A DNA stretch of 64,000 bases from Dirofilaria immitis (Eukaryota; Nematoda; Chromadorea; Rhabditida; Onchocercidae): contig JAKNDB010000070.1 of the NCBI GenBank assembly GCA_024305405.1, positions 1,528,001-1,592,000 of the forward strand, given 5' to 3'. A program made the translations under genes and the position numbers. Below the pieces are notes generated by a model that saw only the letters and a program-made list of their open reading frames with translations, ran no database searches and was not told the DNA's origin. This document shows, piece after piece, positions 40,832 through 52,563 of this stretch. Numbering within the stretch: the first letter of the stretch is position 1; every line of letters begins with the position of its first letter.

Positions 40832-41874
40832 TAAAATATTTTTGCTAGTCATTCAAATTGATTGAATTATATCTTCGGAAAATAGACGAATAATAAAGAA
40901 TTTAAGATTGAATAATAAATTGATAACAATATATTTCTTTATCATTTTATCATATTAATTATGATTATATTATAAACTGTTGATTTTTCGAAATATATTT
41001 TATGATATTTGCTTAGATTGATTGGTTTTTATATTTTGAAATAAAACATATTACATTAAAGAATTTTAACAATCAGTAATAAACAGATGATAATAATAAT
41101 TTTTGTCTTTTTATTACATTGATTATCATGAAGAGTTTGAATGATCAGTGATAAGATCATAGTAACGATTACTTTTAAAATTTTATCTTTAAAATAAAAT
41201 ATAATATTCATAAATAACTTTTAGAACCCGTGATAAACTGAATAATTATAGTAATTCTTTTTTTTTTCGTTGTAACTATCTGTTGATCAATGATGATATG
41301 CTATAATTTGTTTATCTTTTGAAAAATCTTTACTAATATTTATTTATACTGATTGGATTTTATTTTTGAATTTAAAGATCGCTAACAAAATGATTAGAAT
41401 AACAATTCTTTGTTTTATCACAAAAATTATATGCTAATTATGAAGGCTACAATAAAATCAAACGACTATTTTTTCAACTTTAAATAGCTTCATAGGATTT
41501 TAGTTTATATGTAAATGTTATTAATAAAGAATAGGATAAAAAGAAAAATCTGAATTTATTTAACTGATAATTGAAATTTCATTCAAAATTCATCAATCAT
41601 ATTTTTTTCTTGAAGAAATGATTTGCTCGAACTTAAACAAAATACACAATACATATTGAATAATTCGTTGCTTCCTTAATTTAATTTATACCTTCGGCAA
41701 GAAATTGATTTTGTATCGATGATCCAATGGTTTTTGCAAATAACCGGTGTTGACATATCATAGATTATAGATGAAAGGTTTTGATTTTGCCAGAGAAGGA
41801 ATAAGAGATGAAAAAATATTTAAATATTGCATACAAGCTTTTTTGTTATAGGGAATAGAAGAGATGAATTACCT

Positions 41875-42140
41875 AACTAATTCGCTACATTAGATTCTCA
41901 ACATATATATTTGACTAATTCGCTGCATTAGATTCTCAACATATATATTTGACTAATTCGCTACATTAGATTCTCAACATATATATTTGACTAATTCGCT
42001 GCATTAGATTCTCAACATATATATTTGACTAATTCGCTACATTAGATTCTCAACATATATATTTGACTAATTCGCTGCATTAGATTCTCAACATATATAT
42101 TTGACTAATTCGCTACATTAGATTCTCAATATATATGTTT
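41875..42140. repeat. 38-bp minisatellite, seven copies, alternating A/G variants
   Basis: Units start at 41875, 41913, 41951, 41989, 42027, 42065 and 42103. The unit begins GACTAATTCGCTRCATTAGA and ends TTCTCAACATATATATTT. The variable base alternates strictly A,G,A,G,A,G,A, and little else changes apart from the outermost units. This makes a 76-bp dimer the real repeating unit. Confidence 0.97.
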
Positions 42141-43456
42141 CATGCTAAGTCATGAAAAAGAAAAGCAATAGATTTGATTATTTGAATATATCTATTATAG
42201 GATTATTTCTGTCTTCCATCAATATCAACATAATTTTTTTTTATTTTATCAGTGATTATTAGGTGTTAAACAATGTTATATTATCTTTCTATTTGTTAAT
42301 TGATTATTTATTAAATTATTTTATATTTAAATTAGTTTTTTTTCCGTATCCTTTTCTATTTTCTTTTCAACGTTGCTTCATTTGTAATAAATTTTTGCAC
42401 TACATGATTATGTATATAATGGATCGATATTAGTTCGAATGGTACTAACTCTTTTAAATCAGAGAAAACTAAATCACAAATTTCCGTCAAATATTCTTTT
42501 TTTTTTTATTGAATACGGGTAGAAGTTTATTATTTTAAAAATTCTTGACATATATATTATTAACAATTTTTTCAGTTAGATTTTAATTTGATTATAATGT
42601 ATGAATATGTTTATATAATAGTGTTAATTAATAATTTTTATATCAAATTTATGAATTTCCTTTCAATTATTCAATCAATTTCAATATTCATGTAATTCAA
42701 TTGATTCATTTTATTTTTACCTAAAACTTCTAAGTATATGTAATTGAAAAGAATCACAAATGATAGCGCGACAATATGTAATTTTTTTATAAATATTACA
42801 CGTTAATTTTGTTTCGTAAGTTTGATATTATCAGTTAGTACGATCTATATTATATCATTTATTGATAGATCTTTTTTTCCACTTCTTTAAATTCCTAAAC
42901 AAGTAACAAATTGTATTTTGAGAATGTGAAATGAAATGAGATAAGAAAAATTGACGCTTAGACTAATTAGTTCTTAAAAATTATCATTGCATATGAAAAA
43001 AAGGAGCAATTATCTTTAAAATTATTTATCAAGAAGTAATGAAGTATTGCAACACTTAATGCTTCATCACCAAAAATATTATTATTATTAATCGTCATGT
43101 GATCATTTATTAATAATTATTTGATCGAAACTTGTTTCATTATTTGCAAGAGTAAAATAATACAATTGTTTTTTTTCCTTTTGGAAATTAAAATGGATTT
43201 TATCTGATTTTTCGATTAATTAATTCCTAAAGAATTCTTGATCTATTCGATCATATAATCAAATATCATATTATTTTTAATAGAATATTTGATAATCTGA
43301 ACTTTCTAATTGCTTATTTCAATTGACCTTTTCACTGCGTATTTAGAATTTCATTAGAATTTTTAATGAAGATATATCGAAATGCTTTACCATACTTTTT
43401 AATTAATTAAGTCCTATCGCATTTCGTTTCATAGTTTCTCCAATGCTTATTGTGCA

Positions 43457-43496
43457 TTTCTCTCTCTCTCTTTCTTTCTCTCTCTCTCTCTCTCAT
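43457..43496. repeat. (CT)n microsatellite
   Basis: TTCTCTCTCTCTCTTTCTTT followed by (TC) repeats, about 40 bp, 270 bp beyond the stop of the dehydrogenase gene. Confidence 0.95.
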
Positions 43497-43744
43497 TTAA
43501 TGCTTTCCTTTTCTTAAATTTTTATTTCAAAAATTACTATGAAATTACTTTTTGATATATTATCATCCTATCAGTTCATCCTATCAGTATCATCCTATCA
43601 CTTCATCAATTTTTAATTTTTTAATTAGTACATCAAAAAAATTATTTTTGTATTATTATCATCATTACTATCATCATATCATCATTACTGAATGATATTA
43701 ATTTTTTACTCGCTCATTATTGTTGCATTATCAATATTGTTTAC

Positions 43745-43750
43745 TTTATT
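43745..43750 (-). other. Likely polyadenylation signal of the dehydrogenase gene
   Basis: AATAAA on the minus strand begins about 11 bases past the TGA stop codon. If used, the 3' UTR would be very short, about 25-35 bases. Confidence 0.5.
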
Positions 43751-43760
43751 TAAATTTACG

Positions 43761-46700
43761 TCATCTCCGTCGTTTCACTGAAATTTTCGTTTGCCCATCT
43801 ATTTTTGCGATACCATTCTTGCGATACCAGCATAATGATTGATCCACTGCTTGCGATCGTTCGTAAGGTGGTATAAAATCAAGCAACAGACGTAACTTAC
43901 GATTCGAAAATCCTACCGTCCAACCTGAAATACAATTTCCTAATTCACTTGCTACTAGAAAATTATACGAAAATTATGTTTTTAACAAATTTCTAGAAAT
44001 AAGTGAAATAACGATAATTTCAAAATATGTAAATGTATGAGAAGAAAAATATAAGTGAAAAAAGTTGATCCAATCGATCTTCACATAATTTAACGGATTA
44101 ACTTTTCCTATCTTAATAATTTTTCAAATCGTTTATTTTTCAAAAAAAGCAGAAAAGTACTACTTTTTTCAATTAATTTAATTGAATCAGCATAGCAGAT
44201 TCTCTTATTAATTTTACTTAAAAATTCAAATTATTGAATTTTAGAATTCGGAAACTTACAATTGACAAATTTGTTTGCCAATAATGTCAAATGACCGAAT
44301 GATTTTTCTGGAGCAAATTTATTTAAAATTTCATAAAATACTGCTACTAAATGAGATTGTATATAGCTTACTGTACATATACGTTCCAAGCCATTTGCTT
44401 CCAAAAATGGTTCCATAAACTATAACAAACTATTATTTCAATTCCTATGAATAGTTGATTCATAATTAGCATCGTTTATTAGGAAGGTTATAAAATGAAA
44501 GATTATAAGAAAGAAGAATTTTTCATTAGGAATCTGATGAACAAAGAAATATAAGTTATGTTGCAAGTTGATATGCTCGAAATTTTATAAAAGCTCAAAG
44601 TACCGCAGGAAAAATTGATTTAATCGATCTTCTAATAATTTTATGAACTCATATTATTTATCATGAATACGACGTGATTGATAACAATAATCCTCTTTTA
44701 ACTTACATCAATAAATCGTGTACACGGTGTGCAATCCATACAGATTACTACTTCACTATTAAATTGTTCAGGATTTTTCTTCAAACATATCATTCCTCGT
44801 TTCATTATTGCAGCCATATTACCCGCATAAAGCTATAAATTTTTTTTTTTTTTTGAAAAACTAAACTATCGGAAGATTATAATCGATGCAAAAATTTCAT
44901 TAAATCATGCCGTTTTTTCTTTCTGTAAATTATCGATAATATAAATTAAGTAAGGATGAGTGTTTCAGCGTTCGCTACAAAATATATTTTTTTTAGATGT
45001 ATATCTGCGATATAAACGTATAAACATTTGCATAAAATGATAAGCTTATAGATGAAATTTTAAAAAGTAAGAAATTAAAACAAACAAATTGATGATTTCC
45101 TCTATTGTTATCTTGTACATATGGAATACCACCATATATCGAACATAATTTTAATGCTGAACCGATCAGATGCTTTTCTCCCTCACCATATATGAATGTA
45201 GGACGTAGGATTAGTGCATTTATTTGACCTTAGAAGTTAATTTATTTAATTTGTTTAGCCATAGATAAGAAATGAATTATTATTCAAATTTTATGAAGTT
45301 AAGAAATCAGAGAATTGTTATTATGATACAATAATCTAGCACATTATCTTAAAGGCTCTAAGAATTCAGTTTACTAAGTTTGATTTTGTTACAATTGATA
45401 TTGAAAAAAAAAATGATATTGATAAAATATTATATCTTCAGCAAAAATAGGAGAGTATTGTTATTGATACACAATAAGCCTGACATATAATCTTAGCTTA
45501 GTCCTAAACTTTCACTCAAGTAGGAATCAGGAAATATTATTATTGATACAATAAACCTAGCACATTACTCTAGTCTAATTTTAATAAATAATTCCTAAAG
45601 CTTTTATTGATTTACTGCTTTATAGTATAAATTACTTTTTAGCTATAAATCCAATCACCTGAGATATTTTTTGCCGTGAGTTGTCACTCAGAATTATGGT
45701 TATTCATTTTAGTCTTCATACCTTTATCAGCAGCTCTTCGAACGTACATTTCTGCGCGCACTTTTGATTGTCCATACAGTCCAAGCATAAAACTACTGGG
45801 AAAATTAAGATGCATTTGCTCTGATAAGCCATAATTATCACCCACCGGTAAATACGCATACGCGTCACTTACATGGATTAAACGTGGAATCTTCTGTTCA
45901 CGCATCACTTTTAACAGAACTTCCGTTGCTAAATTAATTTAATTTAAATTTGCAATTCATCAAAATAAAAATTTTCATACAAAATCTCATTTAACGAATG
46001 TCTCGTAATTTTAGAATTCTCAACTAAAACTTCTCATTAAAAACTATTTTTAACTGAAATGAAAATTAAAAAAGAAGCATAAAACTTCACTATGTCTAGC
46101 TAGTTAACTTAAGAATCAAAATCATTAATAAGTAAATTTTCAAAAATGTTAAAAAACTTGTGCCATCTCTATACTGCTTATTTTTATACAAAATATTTGT
46201 ATTGTGTCATCTTCTAAACAAAATTTCGAAATTTTAACTGATTAATTCATTGGTATTTTTTAGAATGTTTCGCAATTTTCAGCATTTTTGATTTATCTTG
46301 AAATATTCCTTAATAAATATGCAAGTTAAATGGACGAAAGACAGTAGTAGTACCATTTGTATTGTCATGCCAATATTTATCAGTGTGATTTATGCCATCA
46401 TGTAAATATTCCAATGATTTACCAGCACAATGAAATATGGTTGTCACAGAGGTAAGTGCCACTTTCAGCGAATCTTCATCACAAATATCGAATTTATAAT
46501 GTTTTAAAGGGATGCATGACGGATAATCTGTGAATTGAAATAACTGGAAACATGTAAAATATCATTAATTTTACCTATTTCAAACTTTTATTTGCACATT
46601 TATTCATTACTAAATTATTTATATTTCCAAAAATTCATTGTATTTAATAACAAAATTTTTATCTCATACATAAAAATGAAAATTTAAACATAAAAATGAA

Positions 46701-48990
46701 AAATTTAAAAGAAATTATTTTTACTAATATTTTATTTATTAAATGTAAATTGAAAAAAAAAAAGTAATGAGAATAGCATAATTTTTCTGAATATAATAAA
46801 TTAGTGCAAAATTTTTTTATATGTCATTTTAATTAAAATAAAAAATTTTTCAGAAAAATCTTAAATTTCTCTTATCAGTTGAAATTTTTGAAAAAGACAT
46901 TTTGCATATCTTAGAAAAGAAGATGTTGTCCATTGATTTTTATAAATGCTGTCAATTCACAATATACTAATCTTTTTCTAAAAATATGTTTACAATCTCA
47001 AATAAGGTTTTTTTTTGATAAAAAGTTGATCATTTAAGAAAGAGAAATCATATAAAGTATAAACAGTATGCAAATCAAATTTCTCTGAACTAGGAAAATC
47101 ATAATCTTCTGAAAAAATCAAGAAGCAACAAATAAGTAAAAATTAAAAATTTTTAGATCTTAGATACAATATGAAAATTTGAAATATGCTTTAGTCAAGA
47201 ATTAGTCGAGAAAAAATTCAAATGAAATAATTTTACAAAAGGTTTAAAATCTTTTCGAAAAATTTTTGAGTCTTCTTACAAATTATCTTATCCTTTTATA
47301 CCGTAAAAAAGGACTTCGAAATCCATTTCTTATGGATGCCTATCATATGCGTTTCATAGTCTTACAAATTATCTTATCCTTTTATACCGTAAAAAAGGAC
47401 TTCGAAATCCATTTCTTATGGATGCCTATCATATGCGTTTCATAGTCGTTGAAAATTTTCTGGCCGAAATAACGCAGGAATCAAAGGACAAAGGGAATCA
47501 GAAATTTATTTTAAAAAAAATGTGAAAACACAAAATTTTTTTAGATTCTGATTAACGTAGAAATTCTAAATGACCTTTGTTTGGAAATTAATGAATAGAA
47601 CGATAATCTACATTTGTAGCAAATCCCAGAGAAATTGTATGATCCATAATTGACTTGATATTAAATTCAATTTTTGTCATATATTGTCAGAATATTATCG
47701 ATTAGAAATATTTCAACCACCATTATATGCTATAGTTGTTTCTCCTTATGCATATCAACGAATGTAGATATATGTGGAAAAAATGGACTCTCTTTCCGAT
47801 CAGTTTCGTCCTTTTTCCTATATGACAAGATATATCATTGATTTATTCCATGTATGTGTAGATAGTCTTATTTCTTTATCTCATTTATCTCATATACCTC
47901 AGATGATTATTCATTGCCTATATCCTGCCTCGTAAAAGATATATAGATAATGTGTTACCAATCAAAGGATTTTTGGGCATTGATGGATAATGTTCCAATA
48001 ATAAACGATCGATCTACAGTTGAGCTTTCACAGGCAGTAGAAACAAAATTTTTTTCTTCTCGCGGAAGAAACAATCGAAAAATCTTTAACAGTCTATTTC
48101 CAACTGGTGGAACTATTTCCTTTGTCAATATTAGCAACTTCCGATCTTATAAATCTTTCCAAATATAATTGTTTGTGAAACATCAATTCGCTCGCCTCTA
48201 CCAAGAAGAAAGTTTCCGTTTTTCTACGATGTACATTATTAATTCCCATATAATTGGTCTATTAGCGATAAATGACGCAAATCAGAAAATTCGGAAATTT
48301 TTGATCACCATTTTATTCTCGAATCGATATATCCTTAATTTTATTTGTTCTCGAATTGATGTATCCTTACGAATCAATCATAAATGCTATCATTCTACTT
48401 TTACTTTCAGTAACATCAGGAGCATGTTCACATTATCATTATTTTTACTTTTCCTTTTTGAAAATTTGTAAAATGAATGAAGAATCTTTTATATATATAT
48501 ATTATAAAGCTAAAATCTTGTTGAAAATTTCATTATAATTTAGAATCCAATCTCACTATTATCATCCAGTTTTTTATAATTGATCGAAATTTCAGCCGTT
48601 AAACATACCAACATAAGAATTCGATAAATATTAACAAATTATACTTGAATTTTTGAATATCCGAAATAGAAGTAGCTGATTTTGCAGATAATTATATCAA
48701 AAATAGTTCCAAATAATTTAAAAATTATCAGCAAAATATTATTGATATAATTATTTTGATAAAAGCAATATCTGAATGATATCTGGCTAAAATTTCATTT
48801 TTTTTTGATAAACAAATTTAAAATTTGAAAAAAAAGCGAAAATACCAAGAAATTTGCTGAATGAATTCTTATCAATGGTTCGAATCTCGACAACAGCATC
48901 TTCACGATGACTCGTCCGCTGTAAATATGAGATGAAATGCTGCGCAAGAAATCCACTACCGCCCGTTATGGCAACAATTTCCTCAACCAT
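43761..48990 (-). CDS. 3-beta-hydroxysteroid dehydrogenase-like extended SDR, 7 exons
   Basis: An NAD(P)-dependent oxidoreductase of the 3-beta-HSD family, which oxidises the 3-hydroxyl of sterols; worms use such enzymes in steroid hormone metabolism. Exons: 48814-48990 (or 48846-48990), 46354-46543, 45722-45928, 45086-45228, 44707-44832, 44260-44419, 43761-43924. Length is about 377-388 residues, normal for the family. Seen: N-terminal nucleotide-binding AITGGSGFLAQHFISYL (about 7-23), HVSDAYAY with the Ser position, catalytic YGQSKVRAE (Tyr about 174, Lys 178), and the family signature LRPTFIYGEGEKHL. HQFLYAGNMAA spans the exon 4/5 join, which confirms it. Start is the first ATG, two residues before the Rossmann strand. 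No frameshift in exons 2-7. Exon 1 has two possible donors: the shorter fits family length but breaks the frame by one base, the longer keeps it. Neighbour to a same-strand fucosyltransferase, with no functional link evident. Confidence 0.93.
47275..47446. repeat. Perfect 86-bp tandem duplication
   Basis: Two identical copies, 47275-47360 and 47361-47446, start CTTACAAATTATCTTATCC and end ATATGCGTTTCATAGT. They lie in intron 1 of the dehydrogenase gene. Lack of any difference means a recent event or an assembly artefact. Confidence 0.97.
47950..48471 (+). pseudogene. Plus-strand coding-like remnant with one stop, inside an intron
   Basis: A frame open for 174 codons apart from one TAA at 48166-48168 lies in intron 1 of the minus-strand dehydrogenase gene. 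The first part starts MCYQSKDFWALMDNVPIIND and continues with FFSSRGRNNRKIFNSLF; the second contains HQFARLYQEESFRF and ANQKIRKFLI. The segment is less AT-rich than the intron around it. The opposite strand is also partly open (47955-48137). I recognise no domain. It could be a decayed gene or mobile-element fragment, or chance openness in a GC-richer patch. Confidence 0.3.
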
Positions 48991-48999
48991 CGCCTTTTA

Positions 49000-50171
49000 T
49001 TACACCTTTCGACCGAATTCTTCGCTACTACTAAAATGGATGAATTCATTCTTATCTTTAAGAAGTTTTACCTTAGTAGGTGGAACATTCCACTCTCATT
49101 CATTCTCTCTTTCCTTTCTTGTCCTCTTTTTATTATACGATTTCATCTATTATTCGATTCAAATATCGCATTTCTTCAACTGCCCTATCATTTTCTGTTG
49201 ACTGAATGATACTATGTCACTCGTATTGTGTTAATATTTAAGTGAATACTTAATAAGCCGATCATACAATTCGAATTGCTGCATTACATGATTAACACAA
49301 CGAATACAAATACAAACTATGATAGGAATAGGAAAATGAATATAAAAGAGTAATTAAATATTTTTTTATCCCATAAGTCAATCAATAAACCTCATCATAA
49401 ATATAAGCAAGAATTTGGTGGAAATAATAAACAAATTACATTTCAAAAATACGAAAATTACCAATATTTTTTTATTTATATTGACCTCTGAGAGTAAACA
49501 GAAGTTTAAGACGAAGTAGATCGAAGATTTTAAAGGCATTTTTAAAGAGATGAAAGTTTCTAGGTTTTAAGTTTGCAAATTAATTAAAAGCGATGATGGC
49601 CAAAGGCATACTGATGATTATGGAGTTGATTTAATTCGAAAAAGCTAGAATTATCAATTAATCTACGGTTTTTGCTGATTTCAACAATCGTTCGTTAATA
49701 TGCATATTGACGTCTATGATGACAATATTTTTGATTCAAATCGTAAATAATTATTTCACTTCGAATAACAATATTTTTTCAAAATAAAACTTCACAAATT
49801 AATAAATTTAATTACAATTTGAATTTAACTAATCCAATAAAAAATGAGCAAATTGGAAAAAGAGAGTGATAAAAAAAAAGGCAAAACATAATTAAAAATA
49901 CAGTATTGGCATTTTTTGAAAACTGAAAATTTTGACAAAACATTCGATTATAAATAATGACATCATTTGGATTTTTGTGCTACATAATGGTGCTACATAA
50001 TGCCGTATCACTAAACACGAACCAAATACCACATCTAATACAAGTTTGTTTCAACGATTTATGCATCCTGATAACTTTTTGCAATCCATCATTTTAAGGT
50101 TGAGCCAAATAATTCCTAATTGACTATTGTCCAGACCTTTTTAGTATCAACACCTCAATAATCGTAAATGA
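49000..50171. other. Spacer between the dehydrogenase and fucosyltransferase genes
   Basis: About 1.2 kb. The side near 49000-49210 should hold the promoter and 5' UTR of the dehydrogenase gene; the ORFs there on the plus strand are antisense shadows. The side near 50000-50171 is the 3' flank of the fucosyltransferase gene. The spacing is much longer than the ~100 bp usual inside nematode operons. Confidence 0.5.
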
Positions 50172-52563
50172 TTAATGAAAAGAACTGTTTGTCTTTGTCT
50201 TTTCCATCAAACTAACTGCATAATCTTCAATACATCCTTGGAACCACCATTTTCTGATATCGGCTATTATGCGGGACCTAACAATCCTCTGGTGAAGATA
50301 TTTGCATAGTTCACAATAACTGCTCACTCCAAATGTTTTCTCATAATGTGTTGTCCATTTCAAATAACTGAAAATATTGTGGATACAATATAAATAATGC
50401 AAAATATCGATTTGAAAAATAAATCAACAATACAACGTTTCATCATTTCGTGTTTTTGAATGTTTTTCCCAACGTTTGTTATTACTTCATTTTTTTTTGT
50501 TTTTTAAAAAATATTATTATCGAAGTAGTTGATACCTCAGATAGGCCGTATTATTATTTAACAAATATTGTAAATAATCCGCCAATTCACGTGGTGATGC
50601 AAAATCATCTGCAGCAATGAATGATCCAGATGGTAAAATGCCTTCATATATAGACCTTTTAGTACCACTGGTACTATCAATCTAGCCAGACATTTAAATA
50701 ATTTTTCAGTAATATAATCACGACATATGCTATTCTCGAATGCCAAATAGAAATGATGCTGCGCTGTAATTTATAATTCATAGAATGAGCATCCGAAAGG
50801 GTGGATGAATGAAAAATTGAATTAAAAAGTTAAGGTGATAAAAGCACCAAATTCTTGTATTTCGCATTCCTGATCACAAGGACTATTGTTACACGATCCG
50901 TATTGCGTGATATTCATATATGTTCGAAGTTGTTCTACATAAAATTCACGTTTCGATTTAGTATGACAATTTGAAACCAATTGTAAAATAGATTGTACTT
51001 TACTGCTAGCTATTTTCACCACCTTTAAAAAAGATAACTTTTTGTTAAATCTGAAATCAATAAGATATTTTAACTTATCAAATATTAAGCCATTTTATAA
51101 TACTAAAAAAATGACACACTTCGCTCCAATTCCAAATTCGTTCTCGTGGTGTAAGATTGGTTATTTTTTCATCATGCCATATGGCATGTAAATGTCGCTG
51201 TCACGCCTACAACGATGTTGATTTAATGTTCTCATAAGAATGATAATATGCAAATTTGAAAGATGGTATTTGCAACTGACTCCGTCAAAATATTTTATTT
51301 AAGATATAAGTTTTTTTTATTCGGTTTTCCAAAAATTTTTAGATGATTCTGAAAATTTCGATTCGAAACATTTGTAATTGGAATTCAAGCAGAAAATCTA
51401 TCATTTATTCATATTTTAATTAAGAAATTCTAATAAAATAAATTTGCCTTAAAATAATATGAATACCTATAAGTCATTGTTATATTGAAGTAATCTTCTG
51501 TTACAAAATCCAAGTAATTAAACGTATAAAAGGTGATTCTTGTAATACAAATACAAATAACTGTTCGGGATCCCTAAATTTAGGTAATCGTCCCAAATCT
51601 CGAATATGAAATAATACGGCTGCTGCTTTCAACAATTGCCTGAAATGATCATATCACATTGCATCGTTATGTCTTTGGTCGAAGATCACTTGGACCGCTA
51701 TCCTTCTTAGTGAACAAATCGGTATCGTGACGATTGTTAAATCATTTTGTATTATTGATTTGCTTGTTATCATTGAATCAATACATGCGTTAAAACATTA
51801 GGATTGTGTTTTTTTATAGTTGGAGCTTCTAGAATTCGTACTATTTGGTATTAGAACATTCCTTCAAAACTGAATTATCACGATATTAATAACTGGATTT
51901 TATATCTATCCCTCTATAAAAAAAAAAAAGAAAAGAAAAAAAGAACAGGTTGATTTGGGCAATTTTACAGAGCAATTTACATTATAAAGAATCATCTAGC
52001 CAGAATTGAAGGATGGATATCTGATGATTTCCTGGCTGTTGTATTTATCATAACTTGGCAAATATATTAGAAATATCATTTGTACTTTGTAAACTGACAA
52101 TATCAAATAATATTATTTTTCGCTGAAGCTAACAAATAATATTTACTTGTTATCATCGGTAATTATACAGTGATAAGCACAATCATTCAGACTTTGCTTA
52201 ATATTTCGATCCCAGGGATCAGAGAAATATGTTGTCCACGTAAGTATCAATGGTGGTGATAATGATGTACGATCCTAAAGTTTCATAAAATGAAAAATAA
52301 TATTAGAATATTGATAGTTAGCTTTAACAGTAGTATGCTTTATCATGAAATAATTTATTATGCTTCGTTTTTTTAAAGGAATAAAAAAGAAAGTAAATCT
52401 AATGAAGAGCAAACAAAAAAAAACGTACCAATTTTCTTGCATTAAAAATTCGTTCAAAAATCAAAGATTCATTGAATGTCTTCCATCGTAGATATGCATA
52501 TGTGAAAAGAATGATAAATAGTATAAAAAAACCAAAGCATAATTTTAACCATTGCAATTTCAT
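50172..52563 (-). CDS. Alpha-1,3-fucosyltransferase (GT10 family), 7 exons, three frame breaks
   Basis: A type II Golgi enzyme that moves fucose from GDP-fucose to GlcNAc in N- or O-glycans. Exons: 52429-52563, 52147-52274, 51467-51639, 51120-51206, 50848-51022, 50536-50763, 50172-50367. Conceptual length is 374 residues, within the family range. Seen: a short cytoplasmic end, membrane anchor LCFGFFILFIILFTYAYL (about 8-25), LILTWTTYF at the domain start, RDSDIYMPYG (147-156), LVSNCHTKSKREFYVEQL, the GT10 signature FYLAFENSICRDYITEKL (238-255), FIAADDF, and a C-terminal YCELCKYL pair of Cys. Single-base deletions at 51528-51531, 51164-51169 and 50657-50660 (all A/T runs) break the frame; each reading resumes on the expected conserved motif. 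The start is the only ATG before the anchor. Donor of exon 4 is taken as GAA|GTGTGT and is the least sure join. Confidence 0.94.

Larger units (their letters stand above)
28000..43744. other. About 15.7 kb with no convincing gene
   Basis: Both strands are dominated by A/T runs and short ORFs of Phe, Ile, Lys and Asn. Apart from two small coding-like ORFs (32322-32453, 40694-40831) I see only repeats: the array at 35920-36400, the 38-bp minisatellite at 41875-42140, and a (CT)n tract at 43457-43496. The upstream regulatory region of the TTBK gene should lie in its low-coordinate part. Confidence 0.6.

Noticed and set aside
41875..42140. Regular 38-bp repeats that might be taken for a CRISPR array
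   Set aside because: There are no unique spacers; the units are directly joined and nearly identical, so it is a minisatellite in a eukaryotic genome.
48880..48900. GGTTCGAATC resembling a tRNA B box
   Set aside because: It lies in dehydrogenase coding sequence, and no A box or cloverleaf can be formed around it. No tRNA was seen elsewhere in the window.
48932..49209. Two plus-strand ORFs of about 90 codons
   Set aside because: They overlap exon 1 and the upstream region of the minus-strand dehydrogenase gene and have no motif; antisense shadows.
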